From Lepisosteus oculatus (lineage: Eukaryota; Chordata; Actinopteri; Semionotiformes; Lepisosteidae): a stretch of 64,000 nucleotides of DNA. Position numbers and translations under genes: made by a program. The stretch is taken from NCBI RefSeq assembly GCF_040954835.1, contig NC_090698.1, positions 69,943,284-70,007,283 on the forward strand. The letters run 5' to 3'. A model generated the notes under the pieces. That model saw only the letters and a list, made by a program, of their open reading frames with translations, was not told the origin of the DNA and did not search any database. Shown one piece after another: positions 23,699 through 38,600 of the stretch. The stretch's first letter is position 1; each line of letters begins with the position of its first letter.

Positions 23699-26600
23699 AT
23701 TGTGTTGTCAAGTAACTTAAGATCTCCAGCTCTTGAGTAAAAAAACTGAACCCAGGGAAGGTTCCAGTCAGGGAGCTGTATTGTTCAGTTAAGGATCTAA
23801 TTAAATAACCTCTACTGGAATGAGGACAGCAGCTTATTGGATCCCAGAAGGAGGTGTTAATGGGTTGCTTTATACTGATTTACTAAATCCTTCCTGATTT
23901 TACAAACTATCATTATCATAAATTGCCTCACAAGATATTCAATCCCCGTGCATCAAATCTTTGTGACATGAAGGACTGATAATGTAATAAAATTATCCTT
24001 TTTCGTCCCGTGAGTGTTGTTAGAGTTTGCCCCCGGATGATGGGATGCTCTCTTAAATTTAGAATATTGTCATTTCATGTAATGCCTTGCAAACGTATTC
24101 ACCACCTTCCAGCACTATTATTGAATTACAAATGGTATACAGATTTTTTTTATCAAGGTTTGAATAGTCAGACTGCTCAGTTAAGAAAACTGACTAAGTG
24201 TGGCCTCTTTCTTGCCGTGACCTAAGCTTTGAATTAAGGCCTTTCTAAAGGTGACCTGATCTGGCATTGTTCCACCTGGACCTCGTGGGGTAAACGTGCA
24301 CCTAACGAGCTTTCGTGTGATTGGCAAGTTGCAGTGTCTCACTGCACAAGCTGTATTGCTGGTCAGGGGGCTTAAAAACAAAATGACAACTTTTTGTGAA
24401 AGTACGTAAGCTATACGTATAGTATTCTCATTCCAGAAACTGTTGCCTTGCTTTTTTTCCTGTCAGTATATATCTTATGAAGATGAACTTTTTCTGCTGC
24501 AGCGTCTCGGGGAGCTACCCAGGTGTCGAGTGTCTCCTCGCCCACCCTGAACAGGCTGAGGGGCTTCAGCAGCGCAGCTGGCCCGCGGGGTTCAGGGGCT
24601 GCAGGCAGAGTGGCGGGGCGCAAGAGTGGCGGCCCCCTGGGCCAGCGTCGGGGCGACAGCAGGGAGGAGGAGGAGGAGCAGGAGGAGGAAGAGGGTACTG
24701 AAGAAAAGGGTTCCAAACACAAGAAACAGGTAGAGAAACACGATGGCTCCTTTCAAGACTTAAAGGCGAAAAGGAAACCCTTGTGCCATTCGGCTGCCCC
24801 CTTTGATTAACCGGGGGGTTAGTTCTGCAGGCTGTCTGTTTCTTTGCTCCTAAGGGCCTTGAAAATGTTGAATTACTGAAGTCAAAACACTATTCTTTTG
24901 AGAGGGAGGGAAAACGGGAGCTCCGGATGAACTGGAGATCGTCTACTGATGTAGGGTTAGTCCCTAATGTCTTTTAGAGTCTTAGTTATTCAAGATGAAC
25001 AGGAACATATTTCAAACATTTTGTGTGGAGGCAAAATGCAGTCTTTTTTTTTTATCCAGCTATAAGCAACGTATTTTGGCCCCGTGTTTGAAAGACATAG
25101 TTTATTTTCCTGCACTGATTTGTACCATTACAAGTGTACAAATCGGGTTCCGTTAATGGCATTCGTGTTTTGTTTCCGAGTAAAAAAGCTTTTAAAACTG
25201 CTCTGAAGAGATTTTATGTTTCCATTTGCACAAAGAAGAGCACAGACATCTGTTGTGTTAATAAATTAAGAACCGTGTCGCGCAATCTGTCTGGAACAGG
25301 AAAATAGCCATTAAAACTTGAGGGTCTGCACCTCAATATTGAGAATTGTGCTTTTTTTTATTGGACTGATCCACTTTTTTAATTTAGTAGAAGGTAGTAT
25401 TGTTAACCTGATTATTGAATTTTCAAGTTTTCAGATTATTACTTAGCTCAGTACTTTGATTTCGGCAGTAACAGCTTAACTGTTGCAGGACTTAACTACA
25501 TCAGAGAAATACCTCATGTGAATTAAAAAAAAAACTTGTTTCCAGACGTGAAGTTTTTTTTGCTTGACAATATGAAAAAGCCACAACTACAATGCCAAGC
25601 AGGTGCAGAAACTGTAAAAATAACCGCCTTCAAGCAACGCCTGTTTGACATGCGTTTTTTTTCTGCGAATCATTTGCTGTAAAACAATTTACAGAGAAGA
25701 GTTTGCTTGACAGAGCTTTTGCACCTTCTCAGAGTTCAGGTCTTGTCATTTAATTTGTTTTTAGTTTGGTGCAACTACAGTAACACTGTGTGATATGATA
25801 TGAACTAGGAAACTGTGTGATATGAAATGAACTAGGAAAGGTCTCATTCAGCCCATCTAGCTGGTTGATCCAAACATCTCCTTCAGCTGTTTCTTGAATG
25901 AGGCACAGCGTTTTTGCTTTGACAGCATGGCTGGGTAGCTTGTTCTGTACTCCCACAACCCTTTGTGTAAAGATGTGCCAATTGAAAGCAAAGCAGTCAA
26001 TTCAATAATTGATAAATAATTTCATACAGTGAGCAGCGCAGCCAAGATAAAACCAGACTTGTGACACTTTTTGTCTGGAGCTGGCCCAACCGAGGCACTC
26101 CTGAAGCCCACCAGGGTGCTGCTAACTGTGGGTCCCTGTGCTCCTCCTTCAGAACGGACAGGGTCTAAACCTGGGCCAGTTCGCCAAGGTGAGCAGCGGA
26201 GGAGCTGCAAAGAAAGGCCCTTCGGAGATCAGCCTCCCCAACCGGAGAACCAAGTGCATCTACACCCCTCTGGAGCTGCAGTTCCTGGAGATCAAGCAGC
26301 AGCACAAGGACGCCCTGCTGTGCGTGGAGTGTGGCTACAAGTACCGCTTCTTCGGAGAAGATGCAGAGGTGAGAATGGAGCATTTGGTACTGTGAGTGGT
26401 GGATAGATGTTTTATTGTGCACGGCTGTGGAAATTTATCTTTGGCTTCTCCCATAAAAGTCCAAAAAGGACGTCTTGTGTAAATCATTTACTTGGATCAC
26501 AGCATGGCGCAGTGCAGATTGTGATCATTTCTTTTGGTCAGGAGCTGAACTCAAGCTGTTGTGATCTGGGATTTAAAAAAACGGCACAGGCTTAGGAGCG

Positions 26601-29600
26601 GAGGTTACAAACGAAAGGATGCAACTTAGCCCATCTTTTGCAGATGAATTGTAGTTATTGGTACAGTAGCTTGTTCAGCTGGGATGTCGCCTAGCTGTTT
26701 CTTGAGCGTTTCCTTGGCCTACATCATGGAATTCAAGTGTTGCTCCTTAACTTGCTTGAGATGCTCACAAGTTAAGAAGCGCTTCATTTCATTCCTTAAT
26801 GTACTCGATGATATCAATACATTTTCATCTGTGCTGTCAGGCCCTTGTTTCATCGCTGTGTGATATGATCTGCTGGGTGCGCTTTGTGGTGGCTTTCAGT
26901 ATTTTGAGCCAGTGGTCATAATGTTGAATACGAAGTTTTTTTTTTCCCAGTTTTCGGATGAGAATTACATTTAATAAGGAAGGAGACAGCTCCGGTGTAT
27001 TTTTAAGCAAGAGCCAGTTCTTCTTTCTGTTAGTTTTTAGATGCTGAGCACTTCTCTTGTGTTTCCCGTAGATTGCTGCGAAGGAGCTGAACATTTCGTG
27101 CCACTTGGATCATAACTTCATGACGGCAAGCATCCCCACTCACAGGCTGTTCGTACACGTGCGGCGTTTGGTGTCTCAGGGCTACAAGGTCAGTCTTCTC
27201 TCTGGGTTCCTTTGTGTATTGTACAAAGTCATGACCTGCTCTGTGAGGAGCTCGCAATATGTTTAAAGAACAGCATGCATCTCGATGCCTCTGTCCCGGG
27301 ACTTGTAAGTCATTAATTTGGTAATGGAGATGTGTCTTGCTATGTTGAACCCCTTTGCTCATCATTGTTATGCTTTGGAGCAGCCTAGTGCCATTTCAGA
27401 TTTTATTAAGCAAAGACATTCTTCTTGTATGGTGGGCTGAACGTTCTGTAAGAGCTGCAGAAATAGATTCAAGCTCGCATGCTAAGTAGATTCAAGTGCA
27501 TGCTTGCAACACGCACAGGCAGCCGCAGGGAGCTGCTGCGGTACTGCCTGTGGGAAACGGTGTTCAGACCGACCACAGTGGTTCATGGCCACCATGTGCA
27601 AGGTGGCACTGCCGTGACTCGGCCCTGAAAGTCTAGGCTGACTGTTCTCGCCCCTCATCTGGGGCCTGCAAGCCAGCTGAGTTTGCTTGAGACCCTTGGG
27701 CCTGGGCGAATATCTTAAAGAACCGCTCTTCATAAAGACGTTGAGAAGGACACACGGCGTCCATGCCGCCCGATGCTACGGCGGCTGTCCTCGATGGCAC
27801 ATTCGAGGTTCCGGTGACTGGGCTGGCCTTGCCGCGCCTGAGCTTGGCGATGAGGGCAGGTGGGAGCAGAGCAGACCAGACCCCCGCTCTCGTGTCTCCT
27901 CAGGTGGGCGTGGTGAAGCAGACGGAGACGACGGCGCTGAAGGCGGGGGGCGCAAACAAGAGCTCCCTCTTCACCCGGCAGCTCTGCGGGCTCTACACCA
28001 AGTCTACGCTGGTGGGGGAGGGTATCCTTCCAGAGATCAGGAGTAGGGATGTCGCGGTGTGAGATTGTGGCGATATGGTTATAGTCTCGGGAAATAACCA
28101 CAGTTCTGCGATTCAGGTCATTTATTCTGAGAGGAGGAGGGGAAAAAAGACGCAAAGCATGGCATAATTAAACATCTTATGACATTAGAAACATAAATAT
28201 GATGGGGAAAAGTTGGCAGTGACAAATGGAAATATTCAGCCAGGTCACTCTCGGCCTGTTCCTCTCCTCACTTGGAACTTCGTCACTTGTCGTCAGTAAA
28301 GAGTGTTTTTACTTTAACGCCAGGGCCAGTGGGTGGACTGGTGGCGAGCTCCCGTTGTAGGAAACATGTTTCTAAGTGACAGAGAAATCCCCGCAAATTC
28401 AACTCGAATGAAAACGAAAGTAATGTTAAACGTGCACAGAGGACTGCTCTGCTGTGAACTGCTCCAGCCGCGGCGGGCCCTAACTAAAGCTAACTAACGT
28501 CACGTTCGCTAGTTTATTTTTTCCCCTTGACTTGTGTATAGAGGGATGGATGGTGATCACGGAGACGCTAAAGCGGATTAGATGTGTTTGAACCTTTGGC
28601 AGCCATTTTTTTTTCCCGTCACGTTTTGCGAATTGGATATCCGTCATCTTCTGCTACCCCCTGATCATTTTTTGCATATCCAAAATGCTCCCACACCACT
28701 TTTTTGGTGGATATAACGCTGAGATGTCGTATCCCTCGGTGTTTTGCACAGCACGTCTGCCCTCTGTAGGCTAACTAAGGTGTTGTTGGACTAGCCAGCT
28801 GAGCCGAGCCGAGCCGAGCCAGGCACACCGCACACCCACGCGACTCACTCACTCGCGAGAGGAATTTTTCGGGGGAACGTGGAACGCGAGGCTCCCAAAA
28901 TAGAATTTCACTGGAGCTTCTAAAATTCTCACGGTTTGGAAACCGTGACATTTTTAATCGTGGTTAATAGTGAAACCGGTTAATCGCAACATCCCTCGTC
29001 AGCAGGGTGCGACGCTGGGGGTTTGGAGAACGAAGAGGGGGTGGGGGGGATGGGTGGCAGCAGTTTGGACAGTTTGGTGTTCGTTTGCTTGGGAGATACT
29101 GGGGTTATGTGTGGGAGTCTCTGGAACTGGTGCATTTTGGAAGAGAAAAGGATTGAGGAAAGGGCTGTGACTTGAGTGAACAGGGAAATTGGAGCATTCC
29201 ATTGTCCAGTTGAGACGGTAGATTCATGCTGGCCGCCGGGTTGGAGTAAAAACCTGTAGACCCAGTGCCCCTCCGGGGATGGATGGATGGATGTGGATGT
29301 TTGGCAGCCACACCCCGTTGCTCTTACTGTAACATCAGTTTTTTACGGGACAGGGTTGTTAGCCTTGTGTCCAACCTCCAACATGGAGGACCTTGTGTCC
29401 CTTGACTGCTGCCCAGATGTGAACCCTCTGCTGAAGCTGGGCGACCTTGAGGAGGCGGAGGATGTGGTCCTGGACTCCCCCAACAACTACCTGCTTTGTG
29501 TGAGCGAGAGCTGGGACAGCAGGAGGCAGGAACTCTCTGTAGGCATTGTGGTAAGGAATGGTTTAGCACACGGGCTTACTCTGCTTTGAAAATGTCTGTG

Positions 29601-32600
29601 CATGGTTACCAACGAGTGGATGTGGGATATGTGTGTGTTCTTGCGCTTTTTGAAGTTTTGTCAAATGAGAGACATTCTCTGGAGAGCCACTGATCTGCAT
29701 GAGGTCTGTTGCTAGCTTAACGACGGGACTCGTGAAAGTTTGTTACTGTTACTGTGACCACCAGATGGCGTGGGATATCTGCCGCTGAGTTGCTCCACAC
29801 ACTTACTTGAGTGCAGGCTTAATGTTTTTAATGCGAGGCCCTGTAGCATAAACAGGATTTTTGGCCACATGTGAAAGTGCTGTAAGGTGAAATAAAACCA
29901 GCTGTAAGAGTGTGTAGCCGGGCTCTGCCTCTGCAGCAGCCTGCGTGGTGGTGATCCTGCTGTAAAACCAGCATGCCAGCAGCCATGTCACCCTGCAGTG
30001 CTCATCTGACAGGCCCACTGAAGCTCAGCAGGTGTGAGCCTGGTCAGTACCTGGATGGGAGTCCTCCTGGGAAAAACTAAGGTTGCTGCTGGAAGAGGCG
30101 TTAGTGGGGCCAGCGGGGGGCGCTCACCCTGCAGTCTGCGTGGGTCCTAATGCCCCAGTATAGTGACAGGGACGCTATACTGTAAACAGGTGTCATCCTT
30201 CGTATAAGACATAAAACCGAGGTCCTGACTCTCTGTGGTCATTAAAAATCCCAGGGCGTTTCTCGAAAAAAGGTAGGGGTTTTTCCAAGGTGTCCTGGCC
30301 AAATTTCCCATTGGCCCTTACCAATCATTGCCTCCTAATAATCCCCCTCTCTGAACTGGCTTCATCACTCTGCTCTCCTCCCCACTGACAGCTGGTGTGT
30401 GGGGAGTGTACTGGTGCTCTGCGGCTGCTGTCGCATCATCCAGGTGGGGCTGCACACTGGTGGTGGTGGTGGAGGGGATCCCCATTACCTGTAAAGCGCT
30501 TTGAGTGGAGTGTCCAGAAAAGCACAGTATAAGTGCACTTTATTGTTATTAAAGTGCTCTGCGCGTCTGTGTTGTGTGGCGGAGCGTTGTTGGGGGCCTG
30601 CGCGGCAGTGGGATTGTGCTGTGGTGAGTGTTGCTGGGGCGCTGACCCGCTGTGTGTGCTGTGCCCCGTGGGACAGGCAGTGCAGCCCAGCACCGGGGAC
30701 ATCGTGATGGACTGCTTCCAGGACGGGCCGTCCCGCTCGGCGCTGGAAGCCCGCGTCCTGCGCGTGCAGCCGGTGGAGATCCTGGTGCCCAGCGACCTCT
30801 CGGAGAGCTCGGACCGGCTTCTCCGTGGCGTCGCCTCCGCCAGGTAAGGGCCCCAGGTGGGGGGAGCTGGGCCGGGCATCGGAGTTGCGCGGATGAATCC
30901 CGCGCGAATCCCACATGCTCTCGGAGTGGGAGCTCTTCCCACTCCTAGCCGGGATATAAGGCCAGACCTCACTGGGTTTAGATGCTGCTGCAGGAGTGGC
31001 AGGGCCTCCGACGAAAGCTTAGGGCCTTGTGCGCGAGACCTTTCCTTTCCGAAGGCTCTGCTTCTTTTCTCCAACTGGACTGACCTCGTTGCGTGAAGGA
31101 GCCTGGCGGTGTCCCATGTCTTTCTGCCAACCCCTGTTGTTTAAGTTGAAGAGAGCAGAGCTCCACTTCGGTCGGTAGTATTGCTGTGTTTGTGCTCACA
31201 GCGCAGGGCTGCAGGAGTGCCTGCAAGAGTCTGCTTATTCCTGGTGTGGGTTTCAGGGACCCAGAGCCTTTCCTGGAGATGAAGGACAGTCTCACAGAAC
31301 ATTGAAAGGTATCGGCTTCAACAAAATAACTGGGTAGCTGGTTTTGCACTCGGGCGCAGTGCGTGATGCTTTCTTTAAAAGATCATAGGCTTCCTGCCGC
31401 AGTATTCTAGTTTCCACTCTGTGATATCCTACTGTCATTTTTTCTGTATTGCACTTACTCCTGGGCTGGGCTTCTTATGTGCATTGTCAGACCTCTGGTG
31501 CAGTATAGAATTATTTTCTATTCTTTGTGCAGTTTTATTAATGACACGTTAAGAACAAGTCGGTGTAATGCAACTGCCTGGTCTCCATCCCACCTTGCCC
31601 CACTACCCATGGTCTGGACTGAAGGGAATTTTAAAATTCTATATGAAGGTTGTATAAACGTTGGTTGAGATTAAAAGCCGCAGGAGTTTGTTTGTGCGTT
31701 TTCAACATGTGATGCTCGTCACAGTGTCGACAAAACAGCTGTTGCGCGGTGCTGCCTGTCTTCAGCATTCGTTTGGCTTTTGCAAGCGCTTCTCCCGCGG
31801 TAAAGAAGGGTCAGGTGTACCGCAGTGGCGCAGTGGTGCAGTGCAGCTGTACATGTACTGTAGGTGTGGAGGTTAGCACTAGCTGGTGCCTTATGGGAAG
31901 GTGCGGCTCATTCACAAATGTGACGCGTGCCAGTCCAGCCTTGAGGTGTCGGTCTGTGTGGAGTCTGCCTGCTCTCCCCATGTTCTCATGGGTCTGCTCA
32001 AGGTGCCTCGGTTTCCTCCCACTTGCCAAGGACGTGCCAACTAAAATTAAGATCACTTTATTGGCCACATACAATTTATTGTACTAAGAATTTGTCTTTT
32101 CACATACCCCAGCTTGCTCTCCATGAGACGCACGGACAGGGAGAGAGGCTTGGGGTCAGAGCGCAGGGTCAGCCTTTTATACGGCGCCCCTGGAGCAGCT
32201 GGGGTTCAGGGCCTTGGTCAGGGGCCCAATGGAGTAGGATTCCTCTGCCGGCTGCGGGATACGAACCGGCAACCTTCCAGTCACAGGCGCAGATCCTTAA
32301 CCACAGAGCCACCGCCCCGCCCCTATGATTGGCTGGGCTGATATTGATGCTCTCTCTGTCCTGTGATGGGATTGCGTCCTGTCCGGGGAAGAGTAGTCTC
32401 TGTCAGAGTGGCCTTGCGCCCTGTCTTCTGAGGTCGGCTCCAATTTATCACCACCTTCATTGGGCATTCCGACAGTGGAAGGATTTGAAATAAGAGAAAA
32501 CGTTTAATGTGCCAGGGACTAAATAATCCTTGAAAAGCTACCCTGTGTTTAATTATCTTCTACTCATATTGTCATTATTTTCATTTTTAACTTCCCATAT

Positions 32601-35600
32601 TCATATTGAGGGTTTGTAGTTGCTTTTTGTTGTGTGTAGCCGTACAAGGTCAGTGTGTTTGACTGTAAAAGCTTCCAGGCCCAAATATTGAGCGATTCCT
32701 TTTCTGAGGTTTTGCCTATTGTCATGGCAACGCTGCAGTACCTTAACAAGCGGGATTCAATGCATCTTGTAACCGGGTGGCTCTGCAGGCTAAGGCAGTG
32801 TGTGGCAGCTCAGCCTTCAGCTCTGGTTACTTTCAGTTGAGATTCTTTTACTCATCCATCGCTGCTGGTCTTGCGCCAGGGGTTCAGTTACTCGAAAAGA
32901 AACAACAACTTCATGTCAGTGCTTCAGCAAGCCAGCGTGCAAATAGTTTCATCCTAGTTTTCTTGAGAGACTGAAAGAAAGGCTTGACAGTATGATAACC
33001 ATGATTGAATATTCATACATGGAGCCTTTTATGGCCACGATTCACGAATTATTCCCTAGATGGTAGTTAAATGGTATTGTTTAGCCCTGTATCCATGGTT
33101 CAGTTTATACTTTCTACTATTTTTCACAAATCCTCCTGCAAAGAGTTTTAGGGCTGGTAGGGCTTGGGCAATAGCTACTGCTGTACGAAGAACTGCACCA
33201 TGCTGGCTAGAATTTGGGCGTTTTTCCTCTCGGCAGAACAGGTTCTTCCAACCTCATTGCGTTGCGTTGCACCCTGGGAAATGGCAATAAACTCTACGAT
33301 AAGCAAAATCCAGAAGGAACACGGTGTCTTCTGCGCCAGCTGAGGAAATGCCCGCTCTGCTGCGGTTCAGGGCAAGGAGGTGGCGCCTCACGTGGAAACT
33401 GGATTGAAAAGAAACTGACACCGAGTGTCATTATTGAGGTCTGCAGCCCATGCTGAAGAGTACTTTATATGGACCAGGAGTGCCTGCCTGACTGCACTGG
33501 CTGCTATGCACTCTCCGTCCACTTGTGTCCACTTTTCTTTCTTATACAGGAGATGGTGGAATTGCCAACGAGCGGCGTACCAGGATCTTTTTTAATACTG
33601 CCTCTCCTGCGATGTTATTTGCTCTTTATTCTGGTGTGAGAGAGATGATATCATGGACAGTGAGAAGTGCAGTATTGATTAATGATGTGGCAAGATTCAT
33701 TTAAAAATAATTAAGCAGGTCCCGTGAGGTGCTGCTGACTTAACTAGAGGGAATTCTGCGACAGGGCACCCGGCATTCTTCAGGGTTACCCTGTTAATTC
33801 CTAAGTCAAGGAAGTTTATTTAGAGCGCACACGACCTGTACCCTCTCCAAATCTTGTAGGATCCAGTGTTGGCGCAGGCAAAATGGGGAGCAGTCAAACG
33901 AGGGATTGGAGTCGTCGGAGAAGATCTTTTCTTGTAAATGAGGGAGCGCGTGGGCACTCGGAGGCTTTCTGTTCCTCTACTCCAGTGACAGATTGCTCCC
34001 CGAGAGCTGCGCTGAGTGTGCAGGCAGGAGGTCACCTCTGTAAGCTGAGGAACTTCAGGGTCGTGGGCTTTCCTCCAGCTCTCAAGACTCGGGTTCTTAT
34101 TAAACACTAAAGGACACCAACTAAAAGTGATTAAATCCTGTATCCTGGAAGGGAAAAAAAAGCCCAGCTAAATTATGCAATGTAATGCAGTGTGGAGCTG
34201 CAAATGTAGAGACCCCTTGGAAGCAGTGCCAAAGGGCGGCTGTCACACTTGACGAGGTGGAACTCGGTGTGGAATTCAGCTCTGCTCGTTTTCTGCAGAC
34301 TGTATTAATATGGCAGTGCCTGTGTTTCTGGACACTGGTATAATTACTGCACTTATCTCTCATCGACATCAAGCAAAGTGCTACCCCAGTCCCCCCACTG
34401 TTCAGTGATGCATTTGTTGCTGCACTCCAAAAATACAGTCCTTTATTTAAAACAGAATGTAGCTCTGTTTTGCTCCTGGACTTGCACAGATTTTTAATTA
34501 GTAGAGTGAACCATATGGCTCGTATATGGCTCTCTCTTGTGCGTGACTTGGACGGGCGAGGGTGGAATGCAGCCCGTGATCTCCGAAATGAACTTGGTCT
34601 GAATTTAGAAAGGGGCCCGGGAGGTGGCACCCGTGCCCACCTGCGCAGTCTGAAAGCGGGAACTGTTGTGGGACTGAAGCGTGCCGATCGAGGAAACTCC
34701 TCACGTCTCAACAGTTTGAAGAAAATGGAAGACCAGCACCGAAGCACCCCTGACGAAAGAGTTAATCGCTCCCAGATATGAGGTGAAATAAAATAAAAAA
34801 ACACAGGCCAGACATCGATTTTAAAAAAGTTGGGGGCAAAGAGAACCGTGGTGAGAGACTGAAGGAAGAAGCCGAGGCTGAGATCATGCTTGAAGTTTCA
34901 GTGATTTCAGTCCCATGGGGACTTGCTCTGTGGGTCAAGATCCAGTTCTTGGTGGTTTGCTACATTGTGTGAAATTCCTGGAGGTAGAGACAGCGGCAAC
35001 GTTTTAAACAGCAGGTTTCTTCAGATCTGAGCTTCCGCGCCAGTAGCAAGTGGTCCTCAATAAAGCCAGTGTCTGTGGGGAAAATGTTTTTTTTTTTTCC
35101 CCAATGTGGACTGGCCTCAGACGTTTGCGTTTAAACTTTGGGGCGTTGCTGCAGGGTTTGAACGCGGAGTGAAGTGACGTTGCAAAAAAGCATTGTGAAG
35201 ATGTAACAAAGAGACAATGAGAAAACCATGAGGCTCTTCTTGCTCTTCGGGTGGTATCTTGCTAATTGATCCCAGAAACTCAGGCAGACATTACTAATGT
35301 ATTCCAGACAGTTGTTCATGTTTAGTTGTATTGTGAGAAGTTTTACCCTATAACATTACAAGAATACTGGAAAGTCTGTTTTTAAATGTGGCTGTTTTTT
35401 AGAGTGTTCGATTTTTATTTTAACGACTTTGTTTAATCTGACTGATGTATGTTCAGTTTTCATTTGGGATGTTTTGACACAGAGGTTCCTGTTCCTGGTG
35501 GTTTTTATTCCAGTCAAGCCCTCAGTTCCACAACCAAACCCTTCATTGACTTAGTAATAATAAGTTTAAGTAAATCCCGAACCTGTGACTGGAAACAAAA

Positions 35601-38600
35601 TGCAAATATTCCAATGAAGCAACTTCTTAGATCAATTAAGGCTTTAATTATCAAATTAAGGTGGGTGGAATGAAAACCAGCTGGTGTGTGGATCACCAGG
35701 ACTGGGATTGGGAGCCATTATCCTAACAGATAAATGCGAATGTTTTGGGGTTGAAGAATGAAGAGATAAGAGAGATGCCCGGGAAAGGAGATTATATAAT
35801 TTTCTTGTTTTTGTATGTTTTTGCAAACTATGCAGTCTAGTGGCTTGATGTAGGCTTTGTGCTCAAATGAATATAAAGATGCTGCCTGTCCTTGGTCAGT
35901 AAGATAAGGGGCATGTATTTGGTAAGCTGGCTGTACGCCCAGAATATGAAAAGAACTAACTGTTGTCTAGTTTGCAATTTAGATACAATTAATTGGCAGG
36001 TGTTGCTGTTTTATCATTTGTTTAGAATATGTCATAGTAACTCTTTGTGTTTTAAGGTATAGAGGACCATCTTCAGCTACTTAGTTTTTAAGTCTGGTGG
36101 TTGCAAGCCGAACTTCCATATGCATATGAATAAAGGGACTTCTGCTTCACAGACACCTGAACTTTGTCATTTGTATGACACTACAGGGTAGTGCTTAGTT
36201 TGAAGAAAAGTACCTGCTGCCTTTTTTTTATTAGGAAATTGAAATAAGTTTATTTTTGGCTCAGGAACCATAATATTATTTTTATTCAATATTGGATTTT
36301 TAAAATTTACATCTATTTTGGGTCATGTCATTTACATCTGTTTTGTATTAAATGTCTTAATACAACTTGTGGGTCTAACTCTTTTGTTTTTAACTTTAAC
36401 GCGTAACAGGATCTGTAGTTTCTGCAGTAGCTCTCTGGGGCCAAGACCATTCAAATTCCCTTCGTCGTCGTATAGATTCTTTTTTGAAGAAATATTGAGT
36501 AGTACAGTATCCTGTCAAACATTTAATGTCAACACTAATTGCTGTGTTTTCACATAGTATCAATGTGCTGTTTATTGCGTTGTGAAAGTACAATTAAATC
36601 ATCATCATAATCATCATTATCATCATCACCGTCACACTTATATGGTGCTTCTCTGGACACTCCACTCAAGGCACTTTACAGGTAATGGGGATCCCCTCCA
36701 CCTCCACCAAAGTGTGCAGCCCCACCTGGATGATGCAGTGCAAGTTGGTAATGTAAGTGCATGTAACAAGTGTCTTAATGGTGATATTCGTATCACAAAT
36801 CACAAATCAGCGATGCCATGAATAAATAAAGTAAAATATTGTCCCAGCGATTTGTCATATTACTTTTTTTGGTGTAGTGGATGACATAAAAAAAAAAAAT
36901 CTCTCAAACGAGACAAACTGTGGGGCGGAAACGGTTACATAATGCTGCAGACCTTGCAAATGAGACTTCTGTGCACTGGAAAGAATAATGAACCGTCCCC
37001 CCGATATTCTTAGGAAGACGCACAGTGTGTTACTTCAGCTAGGACACCCATGTCCCCGCTGCTGAGTTTCTCTGCTCACGTCCATCAGAGGACATGTAGT
37101 GATTGACAAAAGCTTATTCCTGGTCTGTTTCCCTTAAAACGTTGGAGAGGAGGAGGTGTTCGTCTTAGATCATGCAGTTTGGTGGGCGGTTGCTGTAGGA
37201 GTATCGCAGATGAAGCGGGCCTGATGGGAGAAATTAGGCGAACAGATGACGCGCAGCGATCATGGAGGATTCGGCGTCCTAACGGGGGGCCTTGGTGCGT
37301 GTGTGCCGCTCTTCTTGTCGGCTAAAAAGCCTCGAGCAGATGGTAACGAGTCCGTTGTGTTGGGGTTGTGAGCTCTGGGGGGGCTCTCTGGGGAAGGCGG
37401 GGCTTTGATCGTTGGCGTGGAGCTCTGAAGTGGCAGCACTGTGCCGTTCGCTGTCAGACCGATAGAGACTTAATTACCCTTGAAGGAGCTAATTCTTTTC
37501 TTTCCCCCTGGGTGGAAGGCGGCTGATTGTGATGATCGGCTCCCACTAGCACGAAATGAGTGACGAGCAGAAGTTGTGATTACCGAGCTGGTTATCTAAC
37601 AGATGGAGGCTCCTCTCCCTGCTTCTGTTTCTCTCTTTCTTTCTGTTCTGTCGCTGACAGGAGCCGGTGGTTGTTGTCTCGGATGGATGGCATTGTGTCT
37701 GTTTTCACATGTACTGTACAAGCCCCAGACTTCTCCTGTTGTTTTATCCTACTTGGGCAGCTCTCCAGCCAAGCACATGGCAACAGGGCCTTTAGCATGT
37801 CATAAACATTTAGTGGCACGGTGCCTCGTCAAGTTTGGTTGCAGTGAGTCTCTGAATCATTACTACTGACTAACCGCAATCAATTGGCAATATGGAACAA
37901 GCTGGATTTTGTAGCCTGTTTCCAGTGATGGCTGGATGAGCTCACACTGCCAGGACAGGAGGCAGTGCTTTACACAAAGGGTTGTGGGAGTGTGGAACAT
38001 GGTAGCAAGCCGAGTTCTTAAAGCTGATACCCTGGCTTCTGTTAAGAAGTGAATGGATAAAATCCTTGAATCTATTAACTGCTCACTGCCAAATCGGCCA
38101 AGTGAGCCAAGTTGCTGCCTCCTCTTGCTTGTAACCTTCATGACACTCCATCCACCCATCCATCCATTTTCTGACAGCTTCTTCCAATTCAGGGTCGTGC
38201 GAGAGCCGGAACCTACTGTAGCCGGGCCAGCAGCAGGCGCAAGGCAGGGTACACGCTAGACAGGACTCCAGTTCATCAAAGGGCCGACACAGACGTGCAC
38301 ACACCGGGGCCAGTTGTGTCAGAAGCCATTTAACCTATCGGTATGTTTTTGGACTGTGGGAGGAAACCGGAGCATCTGGGGGAACCCCTAGCTCCGCACA
38401 CACAAAAGCGCCGCTCTGATAGTACTCTAGGTCTGGGATTGAACCTAGGACCCCAGGTGCCCCAGAGGCAGCAATAACAGCCACCATGCCACCCGATAAG
38501 ACTCTTTCTTTCGAATTTGATAAGATCTGACATCTCTTTACCTCCTGAAACCGCTTCCTTTGGCTCTTCCGTTATAAACACTGGCCAAAGTGCTGTTGGC

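Noticed and set aside
30436..31074. 212-codon minus-strand open frame overlapping msh3 exon 8
   Set aside because: It is the antisense shadow of exon 8 joined to the 3' end of a 5S-derived SINE.
34121..34804. 227-codon open frame on the minus strand within msh3 intron 8
   Set aside because: No family resemblance, biased and low-complexity composition, and no supporting neighbours. A chance open frame is more likely than a nested gene.
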